Positions 10,533 through 18,700 of a stretch of DNA of 64,000 nucleotides are shown here, one piece after another (position 1 is the first letter of the stretch; the number at the start of each line of letters is the position of its first letter). The position numbers and the translations under genes were made by a program. This DNA is from Pseudoxanthomonas koreensis_A. Its GTDB lineage: Bacteria > Pseudomonadota > Gammaproteobacteria > Xanthomonadales > Xanthomonadaceae. The DNA lies in contig NZ_CP169056.1 in the NCBI RefSeq assembly GCF_041890415.1, positions 2,108,001 to 2,172,000 on the forward strand. The letters are read 5' to 3'. The notes beneath the pieces are model-generated. The model saw only the letters and a program-made list of their open reading frames with translations. It did no database searches and was not told where the DNA came from.

Positions 10533-11021
10533 TCATGAACTCCCCAGCGGCAAGTACCACGTGCGCGAACCTGCCGCCGCCTCACGGAAACCATAGGCGC
10601 GATAGAAGCGGGCCGCTTTCTCGTGCAGCGTGTCCACCAGCAGCACGTACACGCCGAGCTGCTCACGCAGAGCCATGCTGCGCACCACGGCATGTGCCAG
10701 CAGATAGTCACCGTGGCCTTTGCCCTGCTCGCTGGCAGCGACAGCCAGCCGCCCCATGCGGACGGCCGGCACCGGATAGGTTGGCAGACGCTTGCGATCG
10801 GTCTCCTGCAAATTGGTCAGCAGTAGTTGGGCAGCGGACAGGCTGTAATAACCAAGGATGCGAGCCGGCTCGGCGTCGTCCACAAGGACGTGCGTGGTAC
10901 TGATGCCGTCGCGGTGATGCTGGGCAGCTTGCCTGTGCAGGTAAGCATCCAGGGTGGGCTCGCCGCACGCCAACCCGTCGCGATCGTGCCGCTTTGGCTT
11001 GAGCTGCTCGACAACGAGCAC
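10533..11021 (-). CDS. GNAT-family toxin of a type II toxin-antitoxin pair (TacT/AtaT-like)
   Basis: A 162-residue GCN5-type acetyltransferase. The acetyl-CoA loop is visible as RMGRLAVAASEQGKGHGDYLL (cut: RLAVA then QGKGHG, near residues 90-105), and the C-terminal strand region holds YRAYGF. Small stand-alone GNATs of this kind acetylate aminoacyl-tRNA and stop translation. The gene sits 3 bp downstream of a DUF1778 antitoxin gene, the canonical order. Function is inferred from family and pairing; the exact tRNA target cannot be read. Confidence 0.87.
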   Translation of the reverse strand: MLVVEQLKPKRHDRDGLACGEPTLDAYLHRQAAQHHRDGISTTHVLVDDAEPARILGYYSLSAAQLLLTNLQETDRKRLPTYPVPAVRMGRLAVAASEQGKGHGDYLLAHAVVRSMALREQLGVYVLLVDTLHEKAARFYRAYGFREAAAGSRTWYLPLGSS

Positions 11022-11024
11022 GCC

Positions 11025-11288
11025 TCAGGCCTGCGTGACGCGGGCAAGGGCCTTTTTCAGCTTGGCATTGGGCTGGAACGGCGCATCCAATGCCTTGAGG
11101 AACCGCCTGGATTCCTCGGTCGACAGGGTGATGGACAGCTCGGCAGCCATGACGTTTTCGGCTTCGCGCAGGACCGCATCACGCACGAAAGCGGACAACG
11201 GCACACCCCGCAGGTCGGCGGCACGGGTGATACGTGCCTTGTCTGCAGGATTCAAGCGCAGGTCCAGGCGGGCGGCAGCAGTAGTCAT
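11025..11288 (-). CDS. DUF1778 ribbon-helix-helix antitoxin
   Basis: An 87-residue protein with an N-terminal RHH segment (ARLDLRLNPADKARITRAADLRG), the family signature of DUF1778/TacA antitoxins, and a C-terminal extension (LSTEESRRFLKALDAPFQPN) that normally wraps around the GNAT toxin. It precedes and is presumably co-transcribed with the toxin gene. The RHH dimer is expected to bind the inverted repeat just upstream and repress the pair. Confidence 0.88.
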   Translation of the reverse strand: MTTAAARLDLRLNPADKARITRAADLRGVPLSAFVRDAVLREAENVMAAELSITLSTEESRRFLKALDAPFQPNAKLKKALARVTQA

Positions 11289-11301
11289 GGCAAACTCTCC
11301 T

Positions 11302-11322
11302 TGTACGGAAGTTCACCGTACA
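11302..11322. promoter_or_regulatory. Candidate autoregulatory operator of the GNAT/DUF1778 pair
   Basis: Inverted repeat TGTACGG-n7-CCGTACA centred 24 bp upstream of the antitoxin start codon. Position and symmetry fit a site for an RHH antitoxin dimer pair. It is seen in the sequence; binding is inferred. Confidence 0.6.
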
Positions 11323-11478
11323 CTCCTGCGAAGAGAAAGCAGGCTAGTCGGAGCGCCCAGGCAAGGGCCGGAACACTGGATCCGTGGGTTCATCCCAGTG
11401 GGGCGGTCCTGCCGGAACGAGTGAAGCCGTCTCGACAGGACAGGAGGTACATCCACCGACGGGAAACAGGCAAACAAC

Positions 11479-11502
11479 AAAAAGGCCCGCCGAAGCGAGC
11501 CT
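11479..11502 (-). terminator. Displaced tRNA-Asn terminator (with T tract)
   Basis: On the minus strand an 8-bp stem (AGGCTCGC/GCGGGCCT, one G-T wobble) with a TTCG loop is followed by TTTTT. This is a textbook intrinsic terminator. It follows the 3' tRNA-Asn fragment in the left att repeat. The copy next to the intact tRNA-Asn (15121-15140) has the stem but no T tract, because the integrated element follows it. Confidence 0.8.
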
Positions 11503-11564
11503 AAGTGCTTGAATCATTTGGCGCCCGAAGTTGGACTCGAACCAACGACCCCCTGATTAACAGT
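11483..11564. repeat. Left attachment repeat (attL) of the tRNA-Asn element
   Basis: An 82-bp stretch identical to 15121-15202. It contains the 3' half of tRNA-Asn from the anticodon loop to CCA (11519-11564) plus the terminator stem. The tRNA sequence stops matching after CAGT, so this copy is not a functional tRNA. Confidence 0.92.
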
Positions 11565-11773
11565 TGTTCCATATAACAGTCCGCATCACGTAACCCATTG
11601 ATCCTGCAATGCCCGCCAAGCATACGGAGCAGCCTAAAACAACTATTATCAAGGGCCGCTGGCTACGATCTGGCTACGTTCCATCTCGTAGAACCTGCAG
11701 CCAGTGACCCCAGCGCACCAACCGAGAGTTCCCGCACTTCGAACCAATAACTCAAGGCCGGAGGGCCGAATAT

Positions 11774-12499
11774 ATGGCGAGATGCACTGCACCAAGACGT
11801 GGACATAGGTCGGCGGCGGCGAGGGCGGAATGCCCCGCTTGCGGCTCCCGCGGCGGATACGGCTACGGGGGCGGGTACAGCAGCGGATATAGCAGCAGCT
11901 CGTACTACCCGACAGCTAGCAGCTCTAGCTCCAGCTATAGCGGCTCACGTGGCAGCAGCGGAGGCAGCGCCAAGAAGACCTCTAAACCCCGCTGGTCCCG
12001 AGCAGGCTCCGCCGTCTTCTACACCCCATCAGAGGTGCAATCACTGACCCCTATTCGGGAGTCGGTAGAGGCTCAGGCCGCGCAGCACCCTGACAAACGC
12101 GATGTTTTCCTTTGCCACGCTTGGGATGATCGTCAGGGAGCCGCCAAGGACTTGCACGACCTACTAGAAGCAGCGGGCGTCAAAGTGTGGTTCAGCGAAA
12201 AGGATCTCGGTCTGGGAGTCCCCATGATGCGCGCAATTGATAGGGGGCTAGCCAACTCAAAGGTGGGCTTAGTACTAGTAACCCCAGCGCTGCTCGCACG
12301 CCTCCCTAAGGAAAGTGTGGCAGACAAGGAGTTATCAACCCTACTGGCTGGAAATCGACTTGTCCCCATCGTGCATAACACAACATATGAAGCACTGCGC
12401 GACGTGAGTCCTATGCTTGCTTCACGTACCGGCCTAGATACCGCCGAAGACTCCATGTCGGAAGTCGCCTCAAAAATTGCTGAGCTCGTCGCAGCGTAG
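11774..12499 (+). CDS. TIR-domain protein with N-terminal Cys motif and Gly/Ser/Tyr-rich linker
   Basis: A 241-residue protein. Residues 1-24 hold C4 and a CPAC motif (C20, C23). Residues 25-66 are a low-complexity Gly/Ser/Tyr stretch. A short segment 74-105 precedes a TIR domain at about 109-241. Box 1 is RDVFLCHAWDD (109-119), then VKVWFSEKDLGLG, GLVLVTPALL, and KELSTLLA with Glu186 at the place of the catalytic Glu of NAD-cleaving TIR domains (SARM1 Glu642). It probably degrades or modifies NAD, or signals, upon phage infection, killing or arresting the host. That is family inference. No ThsA or other known partner is adjacent. GGAGG precedes the ATG. Codon use is more A+T rich than in neighbours. 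Confidence 0.85.
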   Translation: MARCTAPRRGHRSAAARAECPACGSRGGYGYGGGYSSGYSSSSYYPTASSSSSSYSGSRGSSGGSAKKTSKPRWSRAGSAVFYTPSEVQSLTPIRESVEAQAAQHPDKRDVFLCHAWDDRQGAAKDLHDLLEAAGVKVWFSEKDLGLGVPMMRAIDRGLANSKVGLVLVTPALLARLPKESVADKELSTLLAGNRLVPIVHNTTYEALRDVSPMLASRTGLDTAEDSMSEVASKIAELVAA

Positions 12500-12503
12500 A
12501 ACT

Positions 12504-12719
12504 GTTATCCACGGGCTATCCATGGCCCGAAGCCCGGCGGTCGGTTCGGCGCTTGCGTCGAACCGAACCGGCCGACGGGTTGCTTCGCGACGCGAAGCAA
12601 GGCGATGGGTAGGCGGTGGATAACTTGATATTGACAAGCGGACTGACACTTGCGAATCTCTGGTTTCACAAGTAGTAACTTATCGGCGCATTCCGCGAAG
12701 TCATGGTCGCGTCCATGAC
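12504..12719. other. Origin-like region with nested hairpins upstream of rep
   Basis: This non-coding stretch (12500-12873) contains an inverted pair GTTATCCAC (12504-12512) and GTGGATAAC (12616-12624). The arms resemble DnaA boxes and enclose two strong hairpins: TCGGTTCG/CGAACCGA (12541-12566) and TTGCTTCGC-GAC-GCGAAGCAA (12580-12600). A third hairpin, GTCATGG/CCATGAC, lies at 12700-12719. The cluster directly precedes rep, as expected for rolling-circle double- or single-strand origins. The nick site is not identified. A 73-codon ORF on the minus strand here looks spurious. Confidence 0.5.
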
Positions 12720-12873
12720 CTCTCAAAGCAGAAATAGACAGGCTTTGAGATGAAGCAATAGGTGCGCAACTCTTCTCGGGTCTGTCCCCTCCTTGTGATT
12801 CCTCGCAACCATGCGAAGGAGTCAGAGGGCGTGCATCGAGCCTGACTCCAACGCGTCACTTGGAGCCAATTTC

Positions 12874-13893
12874 ATGCAGACAGACCACATACCCCGCAGC
12901 TTGATCGAAGGCGCCGACCGGCCGCGCGAAACAGAGCGTGAGCGATGGTTGGCGCGGCCGGTCGGCGCAAGCGAGAAGGCAATCGGCGATGTGCCCCGTC
13001 TAGTAACACGGGGCGAAAGTCACACGGATACCATCGCGCATATCGACTGGCTGGCCTGCACCTGGCTTCCTGCCGGCGGTAACTTCGCCACCCTTGTCGA
13101 GTCAGTCCTCAGCCTTCCGCAGAAGGACTGGAAGCAACTCCAGGGCGGCTGGCAGGGCTACGAAACCCGCGTCGACCTCGGGGGCTTCGGTCTGCTTGCC
13201 TACGGCGGGGAACATCAGCGCGGCACGGTACACCTTGAGCTGAACGCCCTTGGCTGCTCGCGGGTCCAAGACTGGAACGCGGTGCGCGTCTGGTGCGAAG
13301 CCTACGGCGTCCGGCTTACACGCATCGATCTGGCGCACGATGATTTCACCGGTGCAACCTTCACCATCGCGCAGGCGCGCGAATGGTTCGAAGAGGGCCA
13401 GTTCAACACGGGAGGCCGCGCACCCCACGCACGCTTGGTGGACGATCTTGGCTCCGGCAAGGGGAAAACCCTGTACGTGGGCCAGAGGCAGAACGGCAAG
13501 CTGTGCCGGGTCTACGAGAAGGGGAAGCAGCTCGGCGACCCCACCAGCCCATGGTGCCGCGTGGAAGTCGAGTTCCGCGGCAAGTCGCGCATCATTCCGC
13601 ACGACGTGCTGGTCAGGCCGGGGGACTACCTGGCCGGCGCCTACCCTTGCCTCGCCCATCTTTCGCAACACCAGGACAAGATGCAGACGCTCGCCAAGGC
13701 GGGCGAGATCGGCTATGCGCGCATGGTGGACTGCCTGCGCACGCAGTACGGCCAAGCGCTGAACGTGATGCTGCGGGTGGAGTCCGGGGACCCGTTCGCC
13801 GTGCTGGAGCAGGCCATGAGGCCCGGAACGCCGAAGCGGCTGGTCAACCTCCCACTGCCACGGGGGGAAAGCCAGCGGGAAGGAGCAATGTGA
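12874..13893 (+). CDS. Replication initiation protein (Rep_trans / filamentous phage RstA-like)
   Basis: A 339-residue replication initiator for rolling-circle replication. Family landmarks are HIDWLACTW near residue 55, TRIDLAHDDFTG near the middle, and LYVGQRQNGKLCRVYEKGKQ (Y-x-K-type motif holding the probable nicking tyrosine), followed by WCRVEVEFRGK. I chose the ATG at 12874 because GGAG lies 8 bases upstream; an in-frame ATG at 12811 would add 21 residues with no clear ribosome site. The stop overlaps the next gene's GTG start. It suggests that the excised element replicates autonomously. Confidence 0.85.
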   Translation: MQTDHIPRSLIEGADRPRETERERWLARPVGASEKAIGDVPRLVTRGESHTDTIAHIDWLACTWLPAGGNFATLVESVLSLPQKDWKQLQGGWQGYETRVDLGGFGLLAYGGEHQRGTVHLELNALGCSRVQDWNAVRVWCEAYGVRLTRIDLAHDDFTGATFTIAQAREWFEEGQFNTGGRAPHARLVDDLGSGKGKTLYVGQRQNGKLCRVYEKGKQLGDPTSPWCRVEVEFRGKSRIIPHDVLVRPGDYLAGAYPCLAHLSQHQDKMQTLAKAGEIGYARMVDCLRTQYGQALNVMLRVESGDPFAVLEQAMRPGTPKRLVNLPLPRGESQREGAM

Positions 13894-14252
13894 TTACGCT
13901 CACCCTGCTGGAGGCCGCCAAGCTGCTGAAGCTTCACCCGGTGACGGTTGCTGAATGGGCAATCGACGGACGCATACCCGGCGCCAAGATCGGCAGGCGC
14001 TGGGTGTTCATCGAAGCTGACCTTCTCGGCTACGTTCGGGCAAACTACGCGCGGCGGGCGTTGCAGGGTGACAGCTCGGAGATTTCTCAATGTCACTCTA
14101 CAAACGCAAGGACTCACCGTACTGGTGGGTCAAGCTCACGGTCGGCAATCGACGCGTGTCGCAAAGCTCTGGGACTACCAACAAGCGGCAAGCCCAGGAG
14201 TTCCACGACAAGCGAAAAGCCGAACTGTGGGAACAGGAACGGCTCGGCGTAA
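13890..14252 (+). CDS. Small HTH excisionase-type DNA-binding protein, overlapping int
   Basis: Begins at GTG 13890, which overlaps the rep stop and is preceded by AAGGAG. The first 60 residues form a MerR/excisionase-type helix-turn-helix (LLEAAKLLKLHPVTVAEWAIDGRIPGAKIGRRWVFIEADLL, read in pieces). The rest (about residues 67-120) is low-complexity Ser/Thr/Arg sequence encoded out of frame over the first 160 bases of the integrase gene. Likely a recombination directionality factor for the neighbouring integrase. The start was chosen by ribosome site and overlap. Confidence 0.75.
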   Translation: MITLTLLEAAKLLKLHPVTVAEWAIDGRIPGAKIGRRWVFIEADLLGYVRANYARRALQGDSSEISQCHSTNARTHRTGGSSSRSAIDACRKALGLPTSGKPRSSTTSEKPNCGNRNGSA

Positions 14253-15091
14253 AGCCGCGTCGGACGTGGGATGAAGCAGTGCTTCGCTACCTGAAGGAGG
14301 TACAGAAGAAGTCGATAGACGACGACAAGCTGCATTTGCGCTGGCTGCAACCCCGGCTTGAAGGCATGGGCCTGACCGACATCACGCGTGATGTGCTGGA
14401 CAGGCTCATTTCGGAGGGCCTTGATGAGGGCAAGAGCAATGCCACCGTCAATCGCAGGATTCAGGTGGTTCGGGCCGTCCTTCGCCGGGCGCAACTGGAA
14501 TGGGACTGGCTCGACAAGCTGCCCCGGTTCCGGCTGCTCAAGGAGTCGCAGGGCCGCAATCGCCACCTGAGCCGCGCAGAGGCCGCACGGCTGCTGGTCG
14601 AACTGCCTGAACACCTGCGGGCCATGGTGCGCTTCTCACTTGCCACCGGGCTGCGGCAGGCCAACGTGAAAGGACTGCGTTGGTCACGGGTGGACATGCA
14701 GCGCGGGGCAGCTTGGGTGGAGGCGACGGAAGCCAAGGGCAAGCGGGCGATCCCGGTGCCTTTAAACGCCGAAGCCTTGCAGGTGCTCACGGAACAGCAA
14801 GGGAAGCACCCCGAGTGGGTGTTCACGTTCCGAGGAAGGCCCGTGGAGTTCAAGACCGGCACGAAGGCATGGCGTAATGCCCTGAAGCGTGCCGGCATCG
14901 AGAACTTCCGCTGGCATGACCTGCGGCACACCTGGGCCAGCTGGCACGCGCAGGGCGGGACCCCGATGCACGTTCTCCAGAAGCTCGGAGGGTGGCAGAC
15001 CCCGGCCATGGTTCAGAGGTACGCGCACCTGGGCATGGATGACCTCAAGCGGTACGCGGAGCAAGTGACGATGGAGGCGCCACCCCAGTAG
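14090..15091 (+). CDS. Tyrosine recombinase/integrase of the tRNA-Asn element
   Basis: A 333-residue site-specific recombinase. The N-terminus has an AP2-like arm-binding segment (MSLYKRKDSPYWWVKL), then a SAM-like core-binding domain (about 60-150) and a catalytic domain. The catalytic set is Arg189 (ATGLRQ), Lys218 (AKGKRAIPVP), His276 and Arg279 (HDLRH), Trp302 in place of the second His (LGGWQ) and nucleophile Tyr311 (QRYAHL). GGAG stands 8 bases before the ATG. It ends 65 bp before the intact tRNA-Asn, the usual position of an integrase at its attachment site. Confidence 0.95.
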   Translation: MSLYKRKDSPYWWVKLTVGNRRVSQSSGTTNKRQAQEFHDKRKAELWEQERLGVKPRRTWDEAVLRYLKEVQKKSIDDDKLHLRWLQPRLEGMGLTDITRDVLDRLISEGLDEGKSNATVNRRIQVVRAVLRRAQLEWDWLDKLPRFRLLKESQGRNRHLSRAEAARLLVELPEHLRAMVRFSLATGLRQANVKGLRWSRVDMQRGAAWVEATEAKGKRAIPVPLNAEALQVLTEQQGKHPEWVFTFRGRPVEFKTGTKAWRNALKRAGIENFRWHDLRHTWASWHAQGGTPMHVLQKLGGWQTPAMVQRYAHLGMDDLKRYAEQVTMEAPPQ

Positions 15092-15120
15092 CTACGATTC
15101 GGCTACGCCAGAAAGAACTT

Positions 15121-15202
15121 AGGCCCGCCGAAGCGAGCCTAAGTGCTTGAATCATTTGGCGCCCGAAGTTGGACTCGAACCAACGACCCCCTGATTAACA
15201 GT
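15121..15202. repeat. Right attachment repeat (attR) within tRNA-Asn
   Basis: Second copy of the 82-bp repeat of 11483-11564, here continuous with the 5' half of tRNA-Asn. Identity ends in the anticodon loop, which places the crossover in or near the anticodon stem-loop to the 3' end. Confidence 0.92.
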
Positions 15203-15233
15203 CAAGTGCTCTAACCGGCTGAGCTATTCGGGC
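15157..15233 (-). tRNA. tRNA-Asn (anticodon GTT), integration target
   Basis: Minus-strand gene starting GCCCGAATAGCTCAGCC, acceptor GCCCGAA/TTCGGGC, anticodon stem CTTGA/TCAGG around loop CTGTTAA, T arm GTTGG/CCAAC and encoded CCA, 77 nt. The 3' half has been resupplied by the integrated element, so the tRNA remains intact. Confidence 0.97.
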
Positions 15234-15323
15234 GGGGCGCACATTGTAATGGGGCCGGGCTGCAGGGGGCAATACATCCCGTGGTCCCGTCCGCCCTCGC
15301 CGGCACCCCGCGCAGGCCTGGCG

Positions 15324-15725
15324 TCACCAGCACTCGCTCAGCGGCGCCGCTCCCGTCTTGGATTTTGCGCCGGTATTGGTGACGGCCAGGGTGCCGCAGC
15401 GGTCACTAGCCTGCCCGCCCTGGGGGGTCGCCGTAATGGTGAACGTGGTGGCGGTGACCGCCGGCGCCAGCGTGTAGCGCGCCGTGGCCCCTGCCTCGCG
15501 CGGCGACTGGGTGGTCGGAAGGGTGAAGCCGGTGTAGGCGTTGTTCACCGTGAAGTGGCGCTCGGCCAGGCCCGCGTACTCCACCAGGTCGGCCTTGGCC
15601 TGCGCCCGCCGGCTCTTGCGGATGTGCTCGTTGTAGGACGGGACTGCAATGGCGGCGAGGATCGCCACGATCGCAACCGCGATCATCAACTCGATCAGGG
15701 TGAAACCGCGTGCCTTGCGTTGCAT
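15324..15725 (-). CDS. pilE: Type IV pilin/minor pilin PilE
   Basis: A 133-residue type IV pilin with leader MQRKARG, cleavage site G/FTLIE, hydrophobic helix (LMIAVAIVAILAAIAVPSY) and a short globular domain with paired cysteines (DRCGTLAV ... SECW) delimiting a D-region. PilE in Pseudomonas and Xanthomonas is a minor pilin of the tip complex. The ATG at 15725 gives the proper short leader; the frame is open upstream. It is the last gene of the minor pilin operon, 41 bp after pilY1. Confidence 0.92.
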   Translation of the reverse strand: MQRKARGFTLIELMIAVAIVAILAAIAVPSYNEHIRKSRRAQAKADLVEYAGLAERHFTVNNAYTGFTLPTTQSPREAGATARYTLAPAVTATTFTITATPQGGQASDRCGTLAVTNTGAKSKTGAAPLSECW

Positions 15726-15766
15726 GGTCACTTCCGTGGCTGTGGGACGTTGGCCGTGACGAAGGT

Positions 15767-18700
15767 TCATCGCACCTGCCTCCAGGATTGGCGGCCACAG
15801 GGGCGTGGCAGGTACATCGGCGGCGCACCTGCGACGTGCACCACCATCGAGCAGCGGGCTGCAATAGCAGCATCGATGTCGGCCTGCGAGGCACCTGCCT
15901 CCAGCGGAGCCACGCGCGGCGTGGTCATCACCGCCACGTCCTTGACCGGAGCCGAGCCGCCGGTGGCCAGTTCCACCGCACCGGTGGTCGACCCTGGCTG
16001 GTTGCCGGTCGGGCTGCCCATGCGCACCTTGGTGAGCGCGGCCGCGCCGCTGAGCGCATTCAGCCCGTACAGCCAGTTGGCGCCGTTGACCGCGCAATTG
16101 TCGGTATTGCTATTGTCCGATGGCTCATAGACCGGGAAGAACACCACCCCGCTCTCGATCCGCGGGTAGCCCACCGACCGCTGCCGTGTCGGCAGGTCCA
16201 GGTACCAGCCCAGCTTGCCGGCGCCCAGGGCGGTGGTGCTGGTGGCACGGAAGCTCGAGGTCACCGAGCCAACCGTCTGCTGTTGCAGTGCATCGCGATT
16301 GGCAACCGGGACTCCTCGGTCCTGGATGCCGTACAGCGTCTGGGTGCTGAGGATGTCGGGATCGCCCACGAAGGAGAAGCGTCCCGAGCCGAAGTACACC
16401 ATCACGCTGCCACCCGGCCCGGCGGCGGTGGTGATGCCGCCGGTGATCGCCTGGCGGTTGCCTCCGGCGTCCTTGGCAATGAACAGTGGCTCCGCACCCG
16501 CCGTGCCGGCGAGCAGGTCGAACTTCCAGATGGCGCCATGCTGGTCGGCCGCATAGGCGGTGTCGGCGTAGCCATCCCGGCCCGGCACCGTAGTGCCGCC
16601 CGAGTCACGCTTGGTGTCGATGACCACCACGTTGCCCAGGCCGTTGTACGGTTCCGGCGGGGTCGCCTCGGCGGCACTGATCACCGCAGCCGACCCGGTC
16701 CAGGCGTCAACCACGAACAGTGAAGCCGTCTGCGCCGCACTGTTGTAACCGTTGCCGAACACCACCTTCCAGGACACCGCACCGAGGCCGGTCTTGACCG
16801 GCACGATCACCGGTTTGCCCAGCACGTGGCCGATATTGTTGCTGATCGTGGTGTTGCCGGTGATCAGGTTGTTGATCTCCCACAGCACCGTCGGGGAATC
16901 CGGGTTGGTGATGTCGAGGGCAAACACGCTGCGCCCGCCGGCGCCGGACGTGCCCACGGCGATCGTCTTCCAGGCCGTGCCGTTGTAAATGTCGGACACG
17001 GTGACCGGGCCGTCCACCAGGTAGCGGTGGCGGAACTTCTGGTCGTCCTTGTCGTCCGGATCGTAGGGGTACAACAGGTCGCCCATATATCCCAGCGCGG
17101 TGGCCGGAATGTAGGCGAACACCTCGTTGCCACCCGGCGGCGAAGAGCTGCGCCCGTCGAACACGTGGAACATGCCGTCATTGGCACCCACCAGCACCAG
17201 GGACCGCCCTGCGGTCTTCTTGGCGTCAAGGAACGCCTTGTAGCTGGTGGCCATGGTGCCGCCGAACGACTGGTAGCCGTAGTCATCCGTGGAGGCGACC
17301 ATCACCGGGGAAGAATTGACGATGTCGCCCAATACGGTGCTGCGGGTGCGCAGCACGCCCTCGTCCGTGCGCGAGCCGCGCAGGTAGGCGATGGCGCGGG
17401 TTGCATTCATGCCCGAGCCAAGGGCCGTCAGCTCGGCAGCAGTACAGCGCCCGCTCGTACAAAGGTCGGCCAGGGTGACGTTCGATGCATTGAACTCCGC
17501 AACCGTGGGCACGACGCTTGCGGCGGTCTTGCCGAACTTGATGGTGCGGCCATTGGCGCCCTGGGCCGCCAACCGTTCGCTGGCCTCCCACACCTTCGAG
17601 AAGCTCACCGCGCCGGTCAGCGGATCGGAACTCACCGCATCGGCAGTGAGCTGGCCGAACCAGTCGGTGCCGTTGTTGCGCACCTCATAGCTCGGGGCCA
17701 CGGTGATGGACCCGGTGCCGATGCGCGCTCCACTCACCGCCACCGTGCCCGCCGGTGACTTGCCAGCGCTCACCGCAGCCAGGATGCGGCGCATGGCGGT
17801 GGTGATTTCGCTGGAGGTATTGGCGTTGATGAACTCGCCGCGGGTATTGACGGTGGCATGCCACAGGTCGTCCACGGTGCCGATGCTGTCATTGGCAGGG
17901 CGGCTGGACGGCCAGGCGATGGAATCGACGAAGGGATCCTGCTTGGGGTTTGCCGTCGGGTCGAACTCCACGCCGCGCATGCCCAGGGTGATGGCATAGA
18001 GGTTCATGTGCAGATTGGACTGGCAATCGAGCCGCTTCCACTCCGTCGACCCAACCGCGGCCGTCTTGCATCCTTCCGGCACGGGCACCTTGCCCCCCGG
18101 AAGGTCGGTCCTCAGCGGCGAGTTTCCTGCCGAGCCGATCTGGCCGTTGGTCGAGTTGTTGTTGAAGTAGTACTTCGACGCGATGGCGGCGATGGTGTTT
18201 GAAGCGGTCGGGTCGAACGGCGCCCCCAGGTTCATCGCCGAGGCGCTGACGCTCTGGTTGTTCGTGGCGCCATCGGTGAACAGCATGCCGGCGTTCTTCT
18301 GGCAGGCCGAGATGATCGGCGCGCCATCGCCGGTGCGCTTGAACTGGGTGCCCATGAAGTCGATTGCGTTGGCATTGGGCGTGCCGTTACCATCGCTCAC
18401 CAGGCCCAGCAACGTGCTGGAACCAGGGCTGGAGGTGTTGCTGCCGAACAGGGCCTTCTTCTGGGTCACGTCATCCATGTCGTACATGGTGACGGTGTTG
18501 CGGTTGTTGATGGTGAAGTAGCCGACCCGCATGTTGTTGACGTCGGCCAGTGCGTGCGAGGCTGCCGCCACGGCGGCCTTGTGGCGGTTGTTGTAATAGG
18601 TGAACCAGTTGGCGTAGTTGCGCGCCGCCACCGTGTTCCCGGCCGGGATGGTGAACTTCCACAGGCTGCAGCCGGTGCCGCAGGCATCCTGGATTTCGGT

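Larger units (their letters stand above)
11483..15202. mobile_element. 3.7 kb integrative element in tRNA-Asn, with Rep, Xis, Int and a TIR-domain cargo gene
   Basis: Bounded by 82-bp perfect direct repeats of the tRNA-Asn 3' end, with a tyrosine integrase next to the intact tRNA. Contents in order: TIR protein, hairpin-rich non-coding region, Rep_trans-type replication initiator, HTH excisionase, integrase, all on the plus strand. No coat, adsorption, Zot or secretion genes are present, so it is not a complete filamentous prophage. It may be a phage satellite, an integrative plasmid-like element or a reduced inovirus relative. The left part looks less G+C rich than the flanks by eye. Confidence 0.9.

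Noticed and set aside
11774..12499. Thoeris defence system
   Set aside because: Only the TIR protein is present. No ThsA-like SIR2 or SLOG-domain gene lies within the element.
12505..12726. 73-codon ORF on the minus strand in the origin-like region
   Set aside because: It runs through the hairpins, lacks a ribosome site and has no family resemblance.
11483..15202. Complete filamentous prophage
   Set aside because: Rep is of that type, but coat, adsorption and Zot-like genes are absent between the att repeats.
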